Shown here piece by piece: positions 51,617-60,481 of a stretch of DNA of 64,000 nt. The stretch comes from Allobosea sp035944375 (GTDB taxonomy: Bacteria > Pseudomonadota > Alphaproteobacteria > Rhizobiales > Beijerinckiaceae): NCBI RefSeq assembly GCF_035944375.1, contig NZ_DASZBE010000037.1; one strand, written 5' to 3'. Position numbers and translations under genes: made by a program. Position 1 is the first letter of the stretch. Every line of letters begins with the position of its first letter. The notes under the pieces are model-generated. The model saw only the letters and a program-made list of their open reading frames with translations, ran no database searches and was not told the origin of the DNA.

Positions 51617-52660
51617 TCACCGCCAGTTCACGGGGCCGCCCCGGCGCGGGCCGGGCTTGACCCCGCCATTGGCCTTGAGGCCGCGCAGGATCTTCTCGGG
51701 CGTGATCGGCAGCTCGTCGACGCGCACGCCGACCGCGTTGTAGACGGCGTTGGCGATCGCCGGCAGGACCGGATTGGCGCACATCTCGCCGGGCCCCTTG
51801 CCGCCATAGGGTCCGTCCGGCGCCGGGCGCTCCAGCACCGTGACATGATAGGGTGCGATCTCGCCCGGCCCCGGCATCAGATACTCGTTGAAGTCGCGCG
51901 GGCCATGGGCGGTGTCGGGATAATAGGGCTCGGGCGTCTCGTAGAGCGCGTGGCTCATGCCCATCCAGGCCCCGCCGACGAGCTGCTGCTCGACCATGCG
52001 GGGATTGATCACCCGGCCGAGCTCATAGGCGCTGGTCATCCGGAGCACCTCGACCTCGCCGGTCTCGTCGTCGACGGCGACGTCGGCGACGAGGCAGGCA
52101 TGGGCGAAGGCGGTGTTGGGGTTCATCTCGCCGGTCTCGGCATCGACGGCCGAGAGGGGGATCAGGAAGATGCCGCGCCCGGCGATGGTCTTGCCCTGCT
52201 TGAACTGCGCCGCCTGGGCGGTGGCCTTGACCGTGATCGAGCGCGAGGGCGCGCCGCGGACATGGATGTTGCCGCGCCCGTCGGTGACGAGGTCGCCGGC
52301 ATCGACCTCCAATTCCTCTGCCGCCGCCTCCAGGAGCACGCCGCGCGCTTCGCGCGCCGCGACGATGATGGCGTTGCCCATGCGATGCGTGCCGCGCGAG
52401 GCAAAGGAGCCCATGTCATGGGGGCCGGTGTCGCTGTCGGCGGTGTCGACATAGACGTCCTCGACGGGCACGCCGAGCGTCTCTGCCGCGATCTGCCGCG
52501 AGACCTGCTTCATGCCCTGGCCGAGATCGATCGCCGAGAGCGCGACGGTGAATTTGCCGTCGGGGTTTGAATGGATCAGCGCCTGACTCGGATCGCCGCC
52601 GAGATTCATGCCGATCGGATAGTTGACGGACGCCATGCCGCGACCTTCGTGACGGGCCAT
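51617..52660 (-). CDS. Molybdenum hydroxylase large subunit, C-terminal half (separate gene)
   Basis: 347 residues matching the second half of xanthine dehydrogenase-family Mo subunits: NYPIGMNLGGDPSQAL, AIDLGQGMKQVSRQIAAETLGV, DTGPHDMGSFASRGTH and GKGPGEMCANPVLPAIANAVYNA, where GPGE supplies the catalytic Glu. It has its own AGGAGG ribosome site and starts one base after the stop of the N-terminal half, in a different frame. So it is translated separately and must assemble with that half. Confidence 0.87.
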   Translation of the reverse strand: MARHEGRGMASVNYPIGMNLGGDPSQALIHSNPDGKFTVALSAIDLGQGMKQVSRQIAAETLGVPVEDVYVDTADSDTGPHDMGSFASRGTHRMGNAIIVAAREARGVLLEAAAEELEVDAGDLVTDGRGNIHVRGAPSRSITVKATAQAAQFKQGKTIAGRGIFLIPLSAVDAETGEMNPNTAFAHACLVADVAVDDETGEVEVLRMTSAYELGRVINPRMVEQQLVGGAWMGMSHALYETPEPYYPDTAHGPRDFNEYLMPGPGEIAPYHVTVLERPAPDGPYGGKGPGEMCANPVLPAIANAVYNAVGVRVDELPITPEKILRGLKANGGVKPGPRRGGPVNWR

Positions 52661-52661
52661 T

Positions 52662-54431
52662 TCAGCGCCTCCTGCCGAAGACGGACGAGAAGCGCACCGC
52701 GCCATGCTGGGTCTGGGCGGCGGGCGCCGGTGCGGGCGACGGCGGAGCCGGAGGCGGCTGATAGGGCGGGGGCTGCTGGCCGGCGACCGGTTGGTAGGGC
52801 GAGGGCTGCGGCGCATAGGCAGCCGGCGCCAAGGGCTGCGTTACCGGCTGCGTCGTGGGGCGCGCCGGCTCGTAGCGCGGCACCTGGGTCGGCGCGGCGC
52901 GTCCGTCGCGCGCGCCCTCCATCACCGGCTGCTTGCTCGGCGCGATGCGGGAGGTCCCTGCCGGCAGGGTCTGCGTCGGGCCCGAGTTGCGGCTGTCGGG
53001 CCGGCCGATCTGGCCGCGTGCATCGAGCACGGTGGCGGGGATCTGCCCGCGTTCGCCGGCCCCGCCGCCCACCAGGGACGACTGCTGCTTCCCCTGCTCG
53101 GAGATCGGCCAGTTCGCCTTCCCGGCCGCGACCTGGACGCATTCGATCAGCGCCGTGTTCGAGGCCTTGCGCCGATGCGGCTTCATGTCCCCGTCGCGAT
53201 AGGCGTTGAGGATCCGGAACTCCATCGGGTCCATGGCGGCGGCCTCGGCCAGCCGGTCCATCTGGACCTCCAGCGCGAAATCGACCGCCGTGATGCCGAA
53301 GCCGCGCATGGCGGTCGAGGGGCAGCGGTTGGTGTAGGCGACATGGACGTCGGAGGCGACGTTGGGGATCCAGTAGGGGCCGGGCAGATGCGCCGTGCAC
53401 TTGATCGCGGCATAGCTGGAGAGCCGCGTATAGGCTCCGGCATCGAAATAGCTGCGGATGTAGCGGGCGACGATGCGCCCGTCGCGCATCAGCCCGTCCT
53501 TGATGTAGATGCGCTCGGCCCCGCGCGGCGAGCCGTAGAGCATCTCCTCCTCGCGATCGAGCACGAAGCGGACCGGGCGCCCCGTCACCATCGCGCCGAG
53601 CACGGCCAGCGGCTCGGTCAGCGAGTCGACCTTCCCGCCGAAGCCGCCGCCGACCGTGCCGCCGATGAAATGCAGGCGGTTGGACTCGACCGCGACGATC
53701 TTCGCGGTGGTGCCGAGCGCGAAGAACAGACCCTGCGCGCAGGAATGGACGACGAAGCGGCCGTTCTGCTCGGGCGCCGCGATCGAGCCGTTGGTCTCCG
53801 TCGGCGCATGCTCGATCGGCGACATCTGGTAGCGGTGCTCCAGCACGATGTCGGCGCCGGCAAAGGCGCGCTCGACATCGCCGAAGCGCAGCTTCTGATG
53901 GTCGAAGCGCTCGTGATACTCGAAGTAATTGGCGGGATAGGTCTCGTTGACGACCGGCGCGCCGGGCTTCAGCGCCTCCTCGACATCGAACACGGCGGGC
54001 ATCGGCTCATAGTCGATCCGGACCAGCGTCTTGGCCGCCAGCGCCTGCGCCTCGCTCTCGGCGATGATCGCGACGACCGGTTCGCCGACATAGTGCACCT
54101 TGTCGACCGCCAGCGAGGGCTCGTCGTCCTTGCCGAAATTGATCAGGCTGAGCAGCGTGTTCTTGTTCACGGGCACGTCGGCCGCGCGCAGCACGCGCTT
54201 CACGCCCGGTGCGCGCGCCGCGGCCGAAACGTCGATCGAACGGATGCGCGCGCTGGCATGGGGGCTGCGCACCACCTTGAGATGCAGCATCCCATCGAAG
54301 GCGTGATCGTCGAAATAGCGCGTCAGCCCGGTGACATGGCCGGGCATGTCCTGACGCTGGATGCCCTTGCCGACGACGTTGAGGTTGTCGTCGCGCTCGT
54401 CGGCGAAGAGGTCCTTGCGCATTTCCAGCAT
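52662..54431 (-). CDS. Molybdenum hydroxylase large subunit, N-terminal half with Pro/Gln-rich tail
   Basis: 589 residues. Residues 20-445 are the first half of a Mo-pterin subunit: GGTVGGGFGGK (258-267) and AMRGFGITAVDF (375-386). CO dehydrogenase would have AYRCSFR there, so this is not a CO dehydrogenase. The substrate-binding half ends near WPISEQGK. The last 144 residues (446-589) are low-complexity, rich in Pro, Gln and Ala, ending FSSVFGRRR. GAGGGAGG precedes ATG 54431. Confidence 0.87.
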   Translation of the reverse strand: MLEMRKDLFADERDDNLNVVGKGIQRQDMPGHVTGLTRYFDDHAFDGMLHLKVVRSPHASARIRSIDVSAAARAPGVKRVLRAADVPVNKNTLLSLINFGKDDEPSLAVDKVHYVGEPVVAIIAESEAQALAAKTLVRIDYEPMPAVFDVEEALKPGAPVVNETYPANYFEYHERFDHQKLRFGDVERAFAGADIVLEHRYQMSPIEHAPTETNGSIAAPEQNGRFVVHSCAQGLFFALGTTAKIVAVESNRLHFIGGTVGGGFGGKVDSLTEPLAVLGAMVTGRPVRFVLDREEEMLYGSPRGAERIYIKDGLMRDGRIVARYIRSYFDAGAYTRLSSYAAIKCTAHLPGPYWIPNVASDVHVAYTNRCPSTAMRGFGITAVDFALEVQMDRLAEAAAMDPMEFRILNAYRDGDMKPHRRKASNTALIECVQVAAGKANWPISEQGKQQSSLVGGGAGERGQIPATVLDARGQIGRPDSRNSGPTQTLPAGTSRIAPSKQPVMEGARDGRAAPTQVPRYEPARPTTQPVTQPLAPAAYAPQPSPYQPVAGQQPPPYQPPPAPPSPAPAPAAQTQHGAVRFSSVFGRRR

Positions 54432-54442
54432 GTCGGCCTCCC

Positions 54443-54925
54443 TCAGGCGCGGCGCAGGCCGGGCGAACCGGCGGCGGCGAGGATCGCCGCGACGATAGGC
54501 TCGTAGCCGGTGCAGCGGCAGATGTTGCCGCTGATGGCTTCGATGACCTCGTCGCGGGTGGGGTTGGGGTTTGTGTCGAGCAGGGCTCGCGCCGCCGTCA
54601 GCATGCCCGGCGTGCAGAACCCGCACTGGGCGGCGAAATGCTCCATGAACTGCGCCTGCAGCGGGTGCAGCTCGGGTCCATCAGCCATGCCCGAGGCCGT
54701 CTCGACCTGGCGGCCCTCGCAGGCGACCGAGAGGGTCAGGCAGGAGAGATGCGGCTCGCCGTCGATCAGCACGGTGCAGACGCCGCAGGCTCCCTGGCCG
54801 CAGCCATATTTCGGGGCGAAGTCGCCGAGGCTCCGGCGCAGCGTGTTGAGGAGCGTCTCCGGCGCATCGACGAAGGCGGCGCGGTCGGTGCCGTTGAGGC
54901 GGAACTGGACAGGGATCTTGGCCAT
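54443..54925 (-). CDS. Hydroxylase iron-sulfur subunit (CoxS-like)
   Basis: 160 residues with two [2Fe-2S] sites: plant-type CGQGACGVCTV...C (N-terminal) and the C-terminal QCGFCTPG...CRCTGY. It passes electrons from the Mo site to FAD. Start at ATG 54925. Twelve bases before the Mo subunit gene. Confidence 0.92.
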   Translation of the reverse strand: MAKIPVQFRLNGTDRAAFVDAPETLLNTLRRSLGDFAPKYGCGQGACGVCTVLIDGEPHLSCLTLSVACEGRQVETASGMADGPELHPLQAQFMEHFAAQCGFCTPGMLTAARALLDTNPNPTRDEVIEAISGNICRCTGYEPIVAAILAAAGSPGLRRA

Positions 54926-54935
54926 GGCGCGCTCC

Positions 54936-55757
54936 TCAGCGGGGCTCGCCGGCGAGCAGCCGGCCGAGATGGACGGGCAACACCTCGCGGCGATACCACT
55001 CGCTGGCGATCGCATCGGTGGCGGGACGGCAGCCTTCGAGCGCGGCCTGTTTGGCGGCGGCGATGGCGGTGGCATCGAGCGCCTTGCCCTCCAGCGCCCG
55101 CTCGACGCCGCGCGCGCGGATCGGCGTTGGCGCCATCGCGCCATAGGCCACCCGCGCCTGGCTGACGCGCCCGCCCGCCAGCGGCAGATGGGCGGCGATC
55201 GACAGCACCGAAATCCCCTTCGGCTTGACCCGGCTGATCTTGCGGAAGTGGAAATCGCCGGGGCTGGCGGGTCGCGGGAACTGGATGGCGGCGACCAGCG
55301 CCGGCCCCATGCGCTCGCGGGCCGCCAGGAACTCCTCCAGCGGCGTCGCCCGCCCGCTGCCGAAGCCGGACTGCACCACCACCTGCGCATCGAGCGCCAG
55401 CAGCGCCACGGTGAAATCGCCGTAAGGAGCGGGCGCGAAGAGATTGCCGCCGACGCTCGCCATGTTGCGCACGGCAGGGCCGCCGATGGCCCGCGCAGGC
55501 GCATGCAGGAAGGCCAGCTCGCGGCTGGCCAGGATCTGGCCCATCGTGACCCCGCCGCCGAGCTCGATGCGGGCCCCATGGGCCTCGATCCGCCGGAAGG
55601 CCGGGTCGGTGACGCGCAGCAGCGTGCCCTCGGTCAGCCGGCCCTCATTGACGTCGCGCATCACCAGCGTGCCGCCGCCGATCAGAACCGCCTGCCGGTC
55701 TCCGGACAGGATGCCGGCGGCTTCCGACAGCGTCGCGCAGCTTCTCACAGCGAGCAT
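54936..55757 (-). CDS. Hydroxylase FAD subunit (CoxM-like)
   Basis: 273 residues with GGGTLVM (FAD pyrophosphate) and RNMASVGGNLFAPAPYGD, the second FAD motif of the CoxM/XdhB family. A C-terminal CODH-type domain follows. The order FAD, iron-sulfur, Mo is the usual MSL order of CO dehydrogenase-like operons. One base from the upstream SRPBCC stop. Confidence 0.9.
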   Translation of the reverse strand: MLAVRSCATLSEAAGILSGDRQAVLIGGGTLVMRDVNEGRLTEGTLLRVTDPAFRRIEAHGARIELGGGVTMGQILASRELAFLHAPARAIGGPAVRNMASVGGNLFAPAPYGDFTVALLALDAQVVVQSGFGSGRATPLEEFLAARERMGPALVAAIQFPRPASPGDFHFRKISRVKPKGISVLSIAAHLPLAGGRVSQARVAYGAMAPTPIRARGVERALEGKALDATAIAAAKQAALEGCRPATDAIASEWYRREVLPVHLGRLLAGEPR

Positions 55758-55758
55758 G

Positions 55759-56211
55759 TCAGACCGCCTCCCGCGCCAGTTCGGGCAGGCGGCGCACCGC
55801 CTCGATGCCGTTGGTGTAGACCTCGTCGCCGACGATGCGGGCGAGCTCCGCCTCGCGGCCGCGGGGCGTGGTGAAGCGGCTCTCCCAGTGCCAGAAGGCG
55901 CGGTTGCCGTCGGTCACCGGCAGCAGCCGGACATGGGCGACATAGTTGAAGAGCGGGATCGGCGTATCCAGCAGGCAGTAGCTGAAGGTCATTTCGAGGT
56001 CCGACAGCGTGAGGAGCTGCTCGCGCAATTCGCTGCCGTCCTGCAGCCAGAAGCGGCGCACGCAGCCGATCCGGTCGGACGGGTGGCCGCGCTCGATTTC
56101 GCTACGGGCGACGATCGGGTGCCAGCGGTCATGGCCGTTGAAGTCGCGCAGCACCGACCAGAGCAGGTCGACCGGCGCGTCGATGATCGTGCTGCGGACG
56201 ACGTGAGGCAT
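55759..56211 (-). CDS. SRPBCC (CoxG/START-like) protein A
   Basis: 150 residues of the SRPBCC fold (VVRSTIIDAPVDLLWSVLRDFNGHDRWHP at the start). CoxG proteins with this fold tether or assist CO dehydrogenase-like enzymes at the membrane or bind lipids. It lies between the second copy and the FAD subunit. About a third of residues match copy B. Confidence 0.78.
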   Translation of the reverse strand: MPHVVRSTIIDAPVDLLWSVLRDFNGHDRWHPIVARSEIERGHPSDRIGCVRRFWLQDGSELREQLLTLSDLEMTFSYCLLDTPIPLFNYVAHVRLLPVTDGNRAFWHWESRFTTPRGREAELARIVGDEVYTNGIEAVRRLPELAREAV

Positions 56212-56214
56212 GCC

Positions 56215-56652
56215 TCATCCCCCGAATGCGCGCTTGAGGGCGTCGAAACCGCCCTGAAAGACGTTGGTGCCGATGCCTTCGACCAGTTCCGCCTCGCGCT
56301 CCGGCGCGCAGTCGAAATCGGCCGACCATTCGATGAAGGTGCGCTCCTGGTCGGTGATCGGCGTCAGCCGCAGCGTCGCGACGTAGTTTGTCAGCGGCAT
56401 TGGCGAATCCAGGATCGAATAGGTGCAGAACATGTCGTAGTCGGAGAGCCCGAGCAGCTGCTCGCGCAGCCGGTCGCCGCTGCGCAGCGAGAACGCGCGG
56501 ATGCAGCCGACCTTGTCGGCGGGCTCGCCATTCTCGATCCGGCTTTCGGCGATGCGCGGATGCCAGTTCGGCAGGCCGTTGAAATCGCGAACGCGGGCCC
56601 AGACCTTGGCGGCGGGGGCGGAGATGACGCTGGAGACGTAGACGCGGGCCAT
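56215..56652 (-). CDS. SRPBCC (CoxG/START-like) protein B
   Basis: 145 residues, tandem paralogue of copy A (VISAPAAKVWARVRDFNGLPNWHP; LREQLLGLSDYDM against LREQLLTLSDLEM). Starts 12 bases after the flotillin stop. The pair may form a heterodimer or bind two different ligands. Membrane or quinone delivery is an inference from CoxG. Confidence 0.77.
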   Translation of the reverse strand: MARVYVSSVISAPAAKVWARVRDFNGLPNWHPRIAESRIENGEPADKVGCIRAFSLRSGDRLREQLLGLSDYDMFCTYSILDSPMPLTNYVATLRLTPITDQERTFIEWSADFDCAPEREAELVEGIGTNVFQGGFDALKRAFGG

Positions 56653-56664
56653 GATGCTGCAGCC

Positions 56665-59577
56665 TCAGGAGGTCTTGCCGGGGCCGGCTTCGGGGGCAGG
56701 GCCCTCGCCGCCGGTCGTAGGCTCGCTCTTGGCATCGCCGCCGCCCTTCGGCCTGGCCGGCTGCGCATCCTTGGCGACGCGCTGCATGTCGGACGCTTCG
56801 CGCATCAGCCCGCCCATCTTGGCGAGATTGCCGCCCTCGATGCCGATCTCCTTCAGCACCTGGTCGATCATCGGCGCCTGGACGCGGTAGCGCAGCGCCG
56901 ACTCGATGACCTCGTCGGTCGGGGAGCGCGCCGCGCCACCCGAGCCGCCCGAGCCGCCGCCACCGGCGAGACCGTCGACATGCAGGATGCGGATGCCCTC
57001 GATCTTCTCCATTGGCTTGACGCTCTCGCGCACGATGCCCTCGATCTTGTCGAGCAGGCGGCGCCGGAACAGCCCGTAGCGAGCGCCGTCGCTGAGCACG
57101 TTCTCGGCCTCGTAGAGCAGCTTCTGGGCCTCGGCCTCGACGGTCCGGCGGACCTTGTCGGCGGCGGCGGCGATGTTGGATTCCTCCGCCGCCTTCTCGG
57201 CGAGCAGCACCTCGACGGTCTTGCGCCGTTTCGCACCTTCGCTCTCGCGGATCGTCTTGACCTGTTCCTCGGCCTCGACCGCCTTGGCGCGGGCGCTCTC
57301 GGCATTGGCCTGGGCGGCGGATTCCTCGAGCGACTTGGTGTAGAGCGCGATCGCCTTGTCCATGGCGGCCGCCTCGACATCGCGCTCCCTCGCGATCTCC
57401 AGCTTGCGCAGCTCGCGCTGGCGCCCGACCCGGGCCTCGTCGAGCCCGCGATCCGACGAGATGCGGGCGCGCTCGACCTCCTCGTTCGAGGCGATCTGCG
57501 CCTCCTGCAGCGCCTGAGTCCGGGCGATCTCGAGCTGCTCCAGCGCGCGCCGGCGCTCGATCCGGGCGGCCTCCAGCGCCTGTTCGCGGACGATGTCGAC
57601 GGATTCGACCTGCTGCTTGGCGGCGATCTCGGCCTGGCGCAGCGCGCTGTCGGCGTCGGTGCGCTCGACCCTCTTGGCGGCGAGCACGATGGCGCGGTCC
57701 TCTTCGGCGACCTCGACCGCCTTCTTCTGGGCGATCTGCAGCATCTCGCGGGACTTCGCCGCGTCGATGCGCTCTTCGTCCAGACCGAGTTCCGTGGCGA
57801 TGCGCCGGCGCTCGACGGTGTCGCGGCGCTTCAGCTCGGCGGTGTCGAGATCGGCGTTGCGGCGGATCTCCAGCTCCTTCGTGGCGAGTTCCGCCGCGAT
57901 CCGTTCGGCAGCGACGACCTTCTCCTGGGCGATGCGCGCGGCTTCCGTCGCCTCGCGCGCGGCGATCTCGGCGGTGTCGATCGCCTGGTTGCGGGCGATC
58001 TCGAGATTGCGGACCTCCTCGTCGCGGCGGATGCGCTCGCTGGCGACGGTCCGCTCCTGGCTGATTCGCGCCTTCTCGACGCTCTCGCGCGCCGCGATCT
58101 CGGCGGCCTCGATCGTCTCGGTCTGCTCGATCTCGAGCAGGCGCTTGCGCTGCTCCAGCGCGATGCGCTCGGCCGTCAGCACGTTCTCCTGCGCGATGCG
58201 GGCCTTCTCCACCGCCTCGCGGGCTGCGATCTCGGCCTCGTCGAGGGCGCGGTTGCGGGCGATGCCGAGCGCGCGGACGCGCTCCTCCTGGCCGATGCGG
58301 GCGGTATCGACCGCCTCGCGCGCCGCGATGTCCTCCTGGTCGAGCACTCGGGTGCGCTCGATCTCGCGGTTGCGGATCTCCTGCTCGCGGATGATGCGCT
58401 CGGCACTGATCGCGGTTTCCTGCAGGATGCGCGCCTTCTCGGTCGCCTCCCGTGCCGCGATCTCGGCGGCTTCCAGCGTCTGCGCGCGCTCGATTTCCTT
58501 CTGGCGGATGTCGCGCTCGGAGGCGATGCGGGCCGCGCTGATCGCCTGCTCATTGGCGATGCGGGCCTTCTCGATCAGCTCGCGCGAGCTGATCTCGGCC
58601 TCCTCGACGGCCTGCGTGCGCGCGATCTCCTGCTGGCGGATGTCGCGCTCGGAGGCGATGCGCGCCTCGCTGATCGCGCGCTCGTTGGAGATGCGCGACT
58701 TCTCGATCTCCTCGCGCGAGAGGATCTGCGCCTGCTCGGCTTCCGTGTCGCGGGCCGCGCGCTCGCGGGCGATCTCGGCCCGCTGCACGGCGCGCTTGAT
58801 CTCGATCTCGCGCTGCTGTTCGAGGCGCGCTGCCTCGCTGTCGCGCTCGATGTCGAGCGCCTGGCGCTCCGCCTCCAGGTTGCGGGTGCGGATGCGGATC
58901 ATCGAGTCCTGCTCGATGTCGTTGCGCAGCTTCCGCTTGTCCTCGATTTCCTCGATGATCCGCGTCAGGCCGGCGGCGTCGAAGCGGTTGGAGGGGTTGA
59001 AATACTGCAGGTCGGTCTGGTCGAGGTCGGTGAGCGCGACCGATTCCAGCAGCAGGCCGTTCTGGTCGAGCGCCTCGGCCGCGGCCTCCTTGACGCGCTG
59101 GACATACATCCCGCGCTGCTCGTGCATCTCCTCCATCGTCATCTCGGAGGCGACGGTGCGCAGCGCCGAGATGAACTTGCCCGACAGCAGGGCGTGGAGC
59201 TGGTCGGGCTGGAGCGTGCGGCGGCCCAGCGTTGCGGCGGCGATCGAGACCGAATCCCGCTCGGGCTTCACCCGGACATAGAACTCTGCGTCGATGTCGA
59301 CGCGCATCCGGTCGCGGGTGATCAGCGCGTCGTTGCTGGCGCGCGTCACGGCGAGCTGCAGCACGTTCATGTTGACGGGCGTGACGTCGTGGATGATCGG
59401 CAGCACGAACGCGCCGCCATTGATCACCACCCGCTCGCCGAACAGGCCGGTGCGGACGAAGGAGACCTCCTTCGACGAGCGCCGATACAGCCAGTTCACC
59501 AGATAGACGATGATGGCGATGACGATCACCGCCACGATCAGCCAGAGGATCAGCGATCCGATCAGCTGTCCCGTCAT
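56665..59577 (-). CDS. Giant flotillin with hendecad-repeat stalk
   Basis: 970 residues: membrane segment 9-29, SPFH/band 7 domain about 35-215, then about 560 residues of charged helix rich in Ala, Glu, Arg and Ile. From 276 to 616 it is built of eight tandem units. A Gly-rich linker (near 880) and a short C-terminal domain close it. Typical flotillins are 400-700 residues. It sits between the Mo hydroxylase genes and the transporter-linked genes in one gene train, suggesting a membrane scaffold for that system. Confidence 0.88.
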   Translation of the reverse strand: MTGQLIGSLILWLIVAVIVIAIIVYLVNWLYRRSSKEVSFVRTGLFGERVVINGGAFVLPIIHDVTPVNMNVLQLAVTRASNDALITRDRMRVDIDAEFYVRVKPERDSVSIAAATLGRRTLQPDQLHALLSGKFISALRTVASEMTMEEMHEQRGMYVQRVKEAAAEALDQNGLLLESVALTDLDQTDLQYFNPSNRFDAAGLTRIIEEIEDKRKLRNDIEQDSMIRIRTRNLEAERQALDIERDSEAARLEQQREIEIKRAVQRAEIARERAARDTEAEQAQILSREEIEKSRISNERAISEARIASERDIRQQEIARTQAVEEAEISSRELIEKARIANEQAISAARIASERDIRQKEIERAQTLEAAEIAAREATEKARILQETAISAERIIREQEIRNREIERTRVLDQEDIAAREAVDTARIGQEERVRALGIARNRALDEAEIAAREAVEKARIAQENVLTAERIALEQRKRLLEIEQTETIEAAEIAARESVEKARISQERTVASERIRRDEEVRNLEIARNQAIDTAEIAAREATEAARIAQEKVVAAERIAAELATKELEIRRNADLDTAELKRRDTVERRRIATELGLDEERIDAAKSREMLQIAQKKAVEVAEEDRAIVLAAKRVERTDADSALRQAEIAAKQQVESVDIVREQALEAARIERRRALEQLEIARTQALQEAQIASNEEVERARISSDRGLDEARVGRQRELRKLEIARERDVEAAAMDKAIALYTKSLEESAAQANAESARAKAVEAEEQVKTIRESEGAKRRKTVEVLLAEKAAEESNIAAAADKVRRTVEAEAQKLLYEAENVLSDGARYGLFRRRLLDKIEGIVRESVKPMEKIEGIRILHVDGLAGGGGSGGSGGAARSPTDEVIESALRYRVQAPMIDQVLKEIGIEGGNLAKMGGLMREASDMQRVAKDAQPARPKGGGDAKSEPTTGGEGPAPEAGPGKTS
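57730..58752 (-). repeat. Eight tandem 44-residue (four-hendecad) coding repeats in the flotillin
   Basis: Residues 276-319, 320-363, 364-407, 441-484, 485-528, 529-572 and 573-616 are each 44 long; 408-440 is 33, exactly one 11-residue unit shorter. Core pattern: R-x-x-A-x-x-A-E-I-A-A-R-E then EKARI and AERI. The 11-residue period suits a right-handed or straight coiled coil. At DNA level the period is 132 bases. Confidence 0.8.
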
Positions 59578-59605
59578 GTCCTCATCCTCCCACCCGTGGC
59601 CCGGG

Positions 59606-60481
59606 TCACTTCGCCTTGCCAGCCTTCCCGGCGGGCTTTTTGTTCGTGAGATCGCGCCCGATGCGCTTGAAGGCGCGCGTCTGGTCGCGGATCGCGACCT
59701 CGACCGGCAGCCGCTCCATCGAGGAGGCGCCGTAGAAGCCGTGGCAGTGCTTGGTGTTCTTCATGATGAAGTCGGCATCCGCCGGCTCGGCGACCGGGCC
59801 GCCATGCACGAGGATGAGCGCGTCCTTCTTCACCGCGAGGGCAGCGGCAGCCCAGGCGTCGACCAGCGCCGGGCAGTCGGCGAGCTTGAGCGCCGTCTCG
59901 GCGCCGATCGCCCCGCCGGTCGTCAGCCCGAGATGGCAGACGATGATGTCGGCGCCGGCTTTCGCCATGGCGCGCGCATCGGCCTCGCAGAAGACGTAAG
60001 GCGTCGTCAGCAGGCCCTTGGCATTAGCGAGACGGATCATCTCGACCTCGAGGCCGTAGCCCATGCCGGTCTCTTCGAGGTTCTTGCGGAAGACGCCGTC
60101 GATCAGCCCGACGGTCGGGAAGTTCTGCACCCCGGCGAAGCCGATCCGCGCGACCTCGTCGAGGAAGACGTCCATCCGCCGGAACGGATCGGTGCCGCAG
60201 ACGCCGGCGATCACGGGGGTGGTCTTCACCACGGGCAGCACCTCGGCCGCCATCTCCATGACGATGGCATTGGCGTCGCCATAGGGCATCATGCCTGACA
60301 GCGAGCCGCGGCCGGCCATGCGGTAGCGACCGGAATTGTAGATGACGATGAGGTCGATCCCGCCGGCCTCCTCGCATTTGGCCGACAGCCCGGTGCCGGC
60401 GCCGCCGCCGACGATCGGCTCGCCGGCCTTCACCATCGCCCGGAAGCGCTTCAGCAGGCTCTTCTTGTCGAAGCTCGCCAT
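59606..60481 (-). CDS. Tm-1-type TIM-barrel protein (PEP hydrolase family)
   Basis: 291 residues of the pfam09370 TIM barrel: GGGAGTGLSAKCEEAGGIDLIVIYNSGRYRMAGRGSLSGMMPYGDANA, VCGTDPFRRM and DIIVCHLGLTTGG. Members resemble phosphoenolpyruvate mutase-like enzymes; in plants this domain is the C-terminal part of Tm-1. Here it follows the UPF0261/Tm-1 N-terminal domain gene with a one-base overlap (TGATG). Lys-rich tail KKPAGKAGKAK. Activity unknown. Confidence 0.85.
   Translation of the reverse strand: MASFDKKSLLKRFRAMVKAGEPIVGGGAGTGLSAKCEEAGGIDLIVIYNSGRYRMAGRGSLSGMMPYGDANAIVMEMAAEVLPVVKTTPVIAGVCGTDPFRRMDVFLDEVARIGFAGVQNFPTVGLIDGVFRKNLEETGMGYGLEVEMIRLANAKGLLTTPYVFCEADARAMAKAGADIIVCHLGLTTGGAIGAETALKLADCPALVDAWAAAALAVKKDALILVHGGPVAEPADADFIMKNTKHCHGFYGASSMERLPVEVAIRDQTRAFKRIGRDLTNKKPAGKAGKAK

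Noticed and set aside
51617..54925. Calling the hydroxylase a CO dehydrogenase because of CoxD, CoxE and CoxG neighbours
   Set aside because: The form I active-site loop AYRCSFR is replaced by AMRGFG, so it belongs with the wider xanthine dehydrogenase family; substrate unknown.
57730..58752. Regular repeats read as a CRISPR array
   Set aside because: They are in-frame coding repeats of 132 bases with diverged sequence and no unique spacers.
55444..59649. A 1401-codon open frame on the plus strand opposite the flotillin and hydroxylase genes
   Set aside because: It is the mirror of the repetitive Ala/Glu/Arg coding sequence; its protein is low-complexity, crosses several real genes and shows no family motif.
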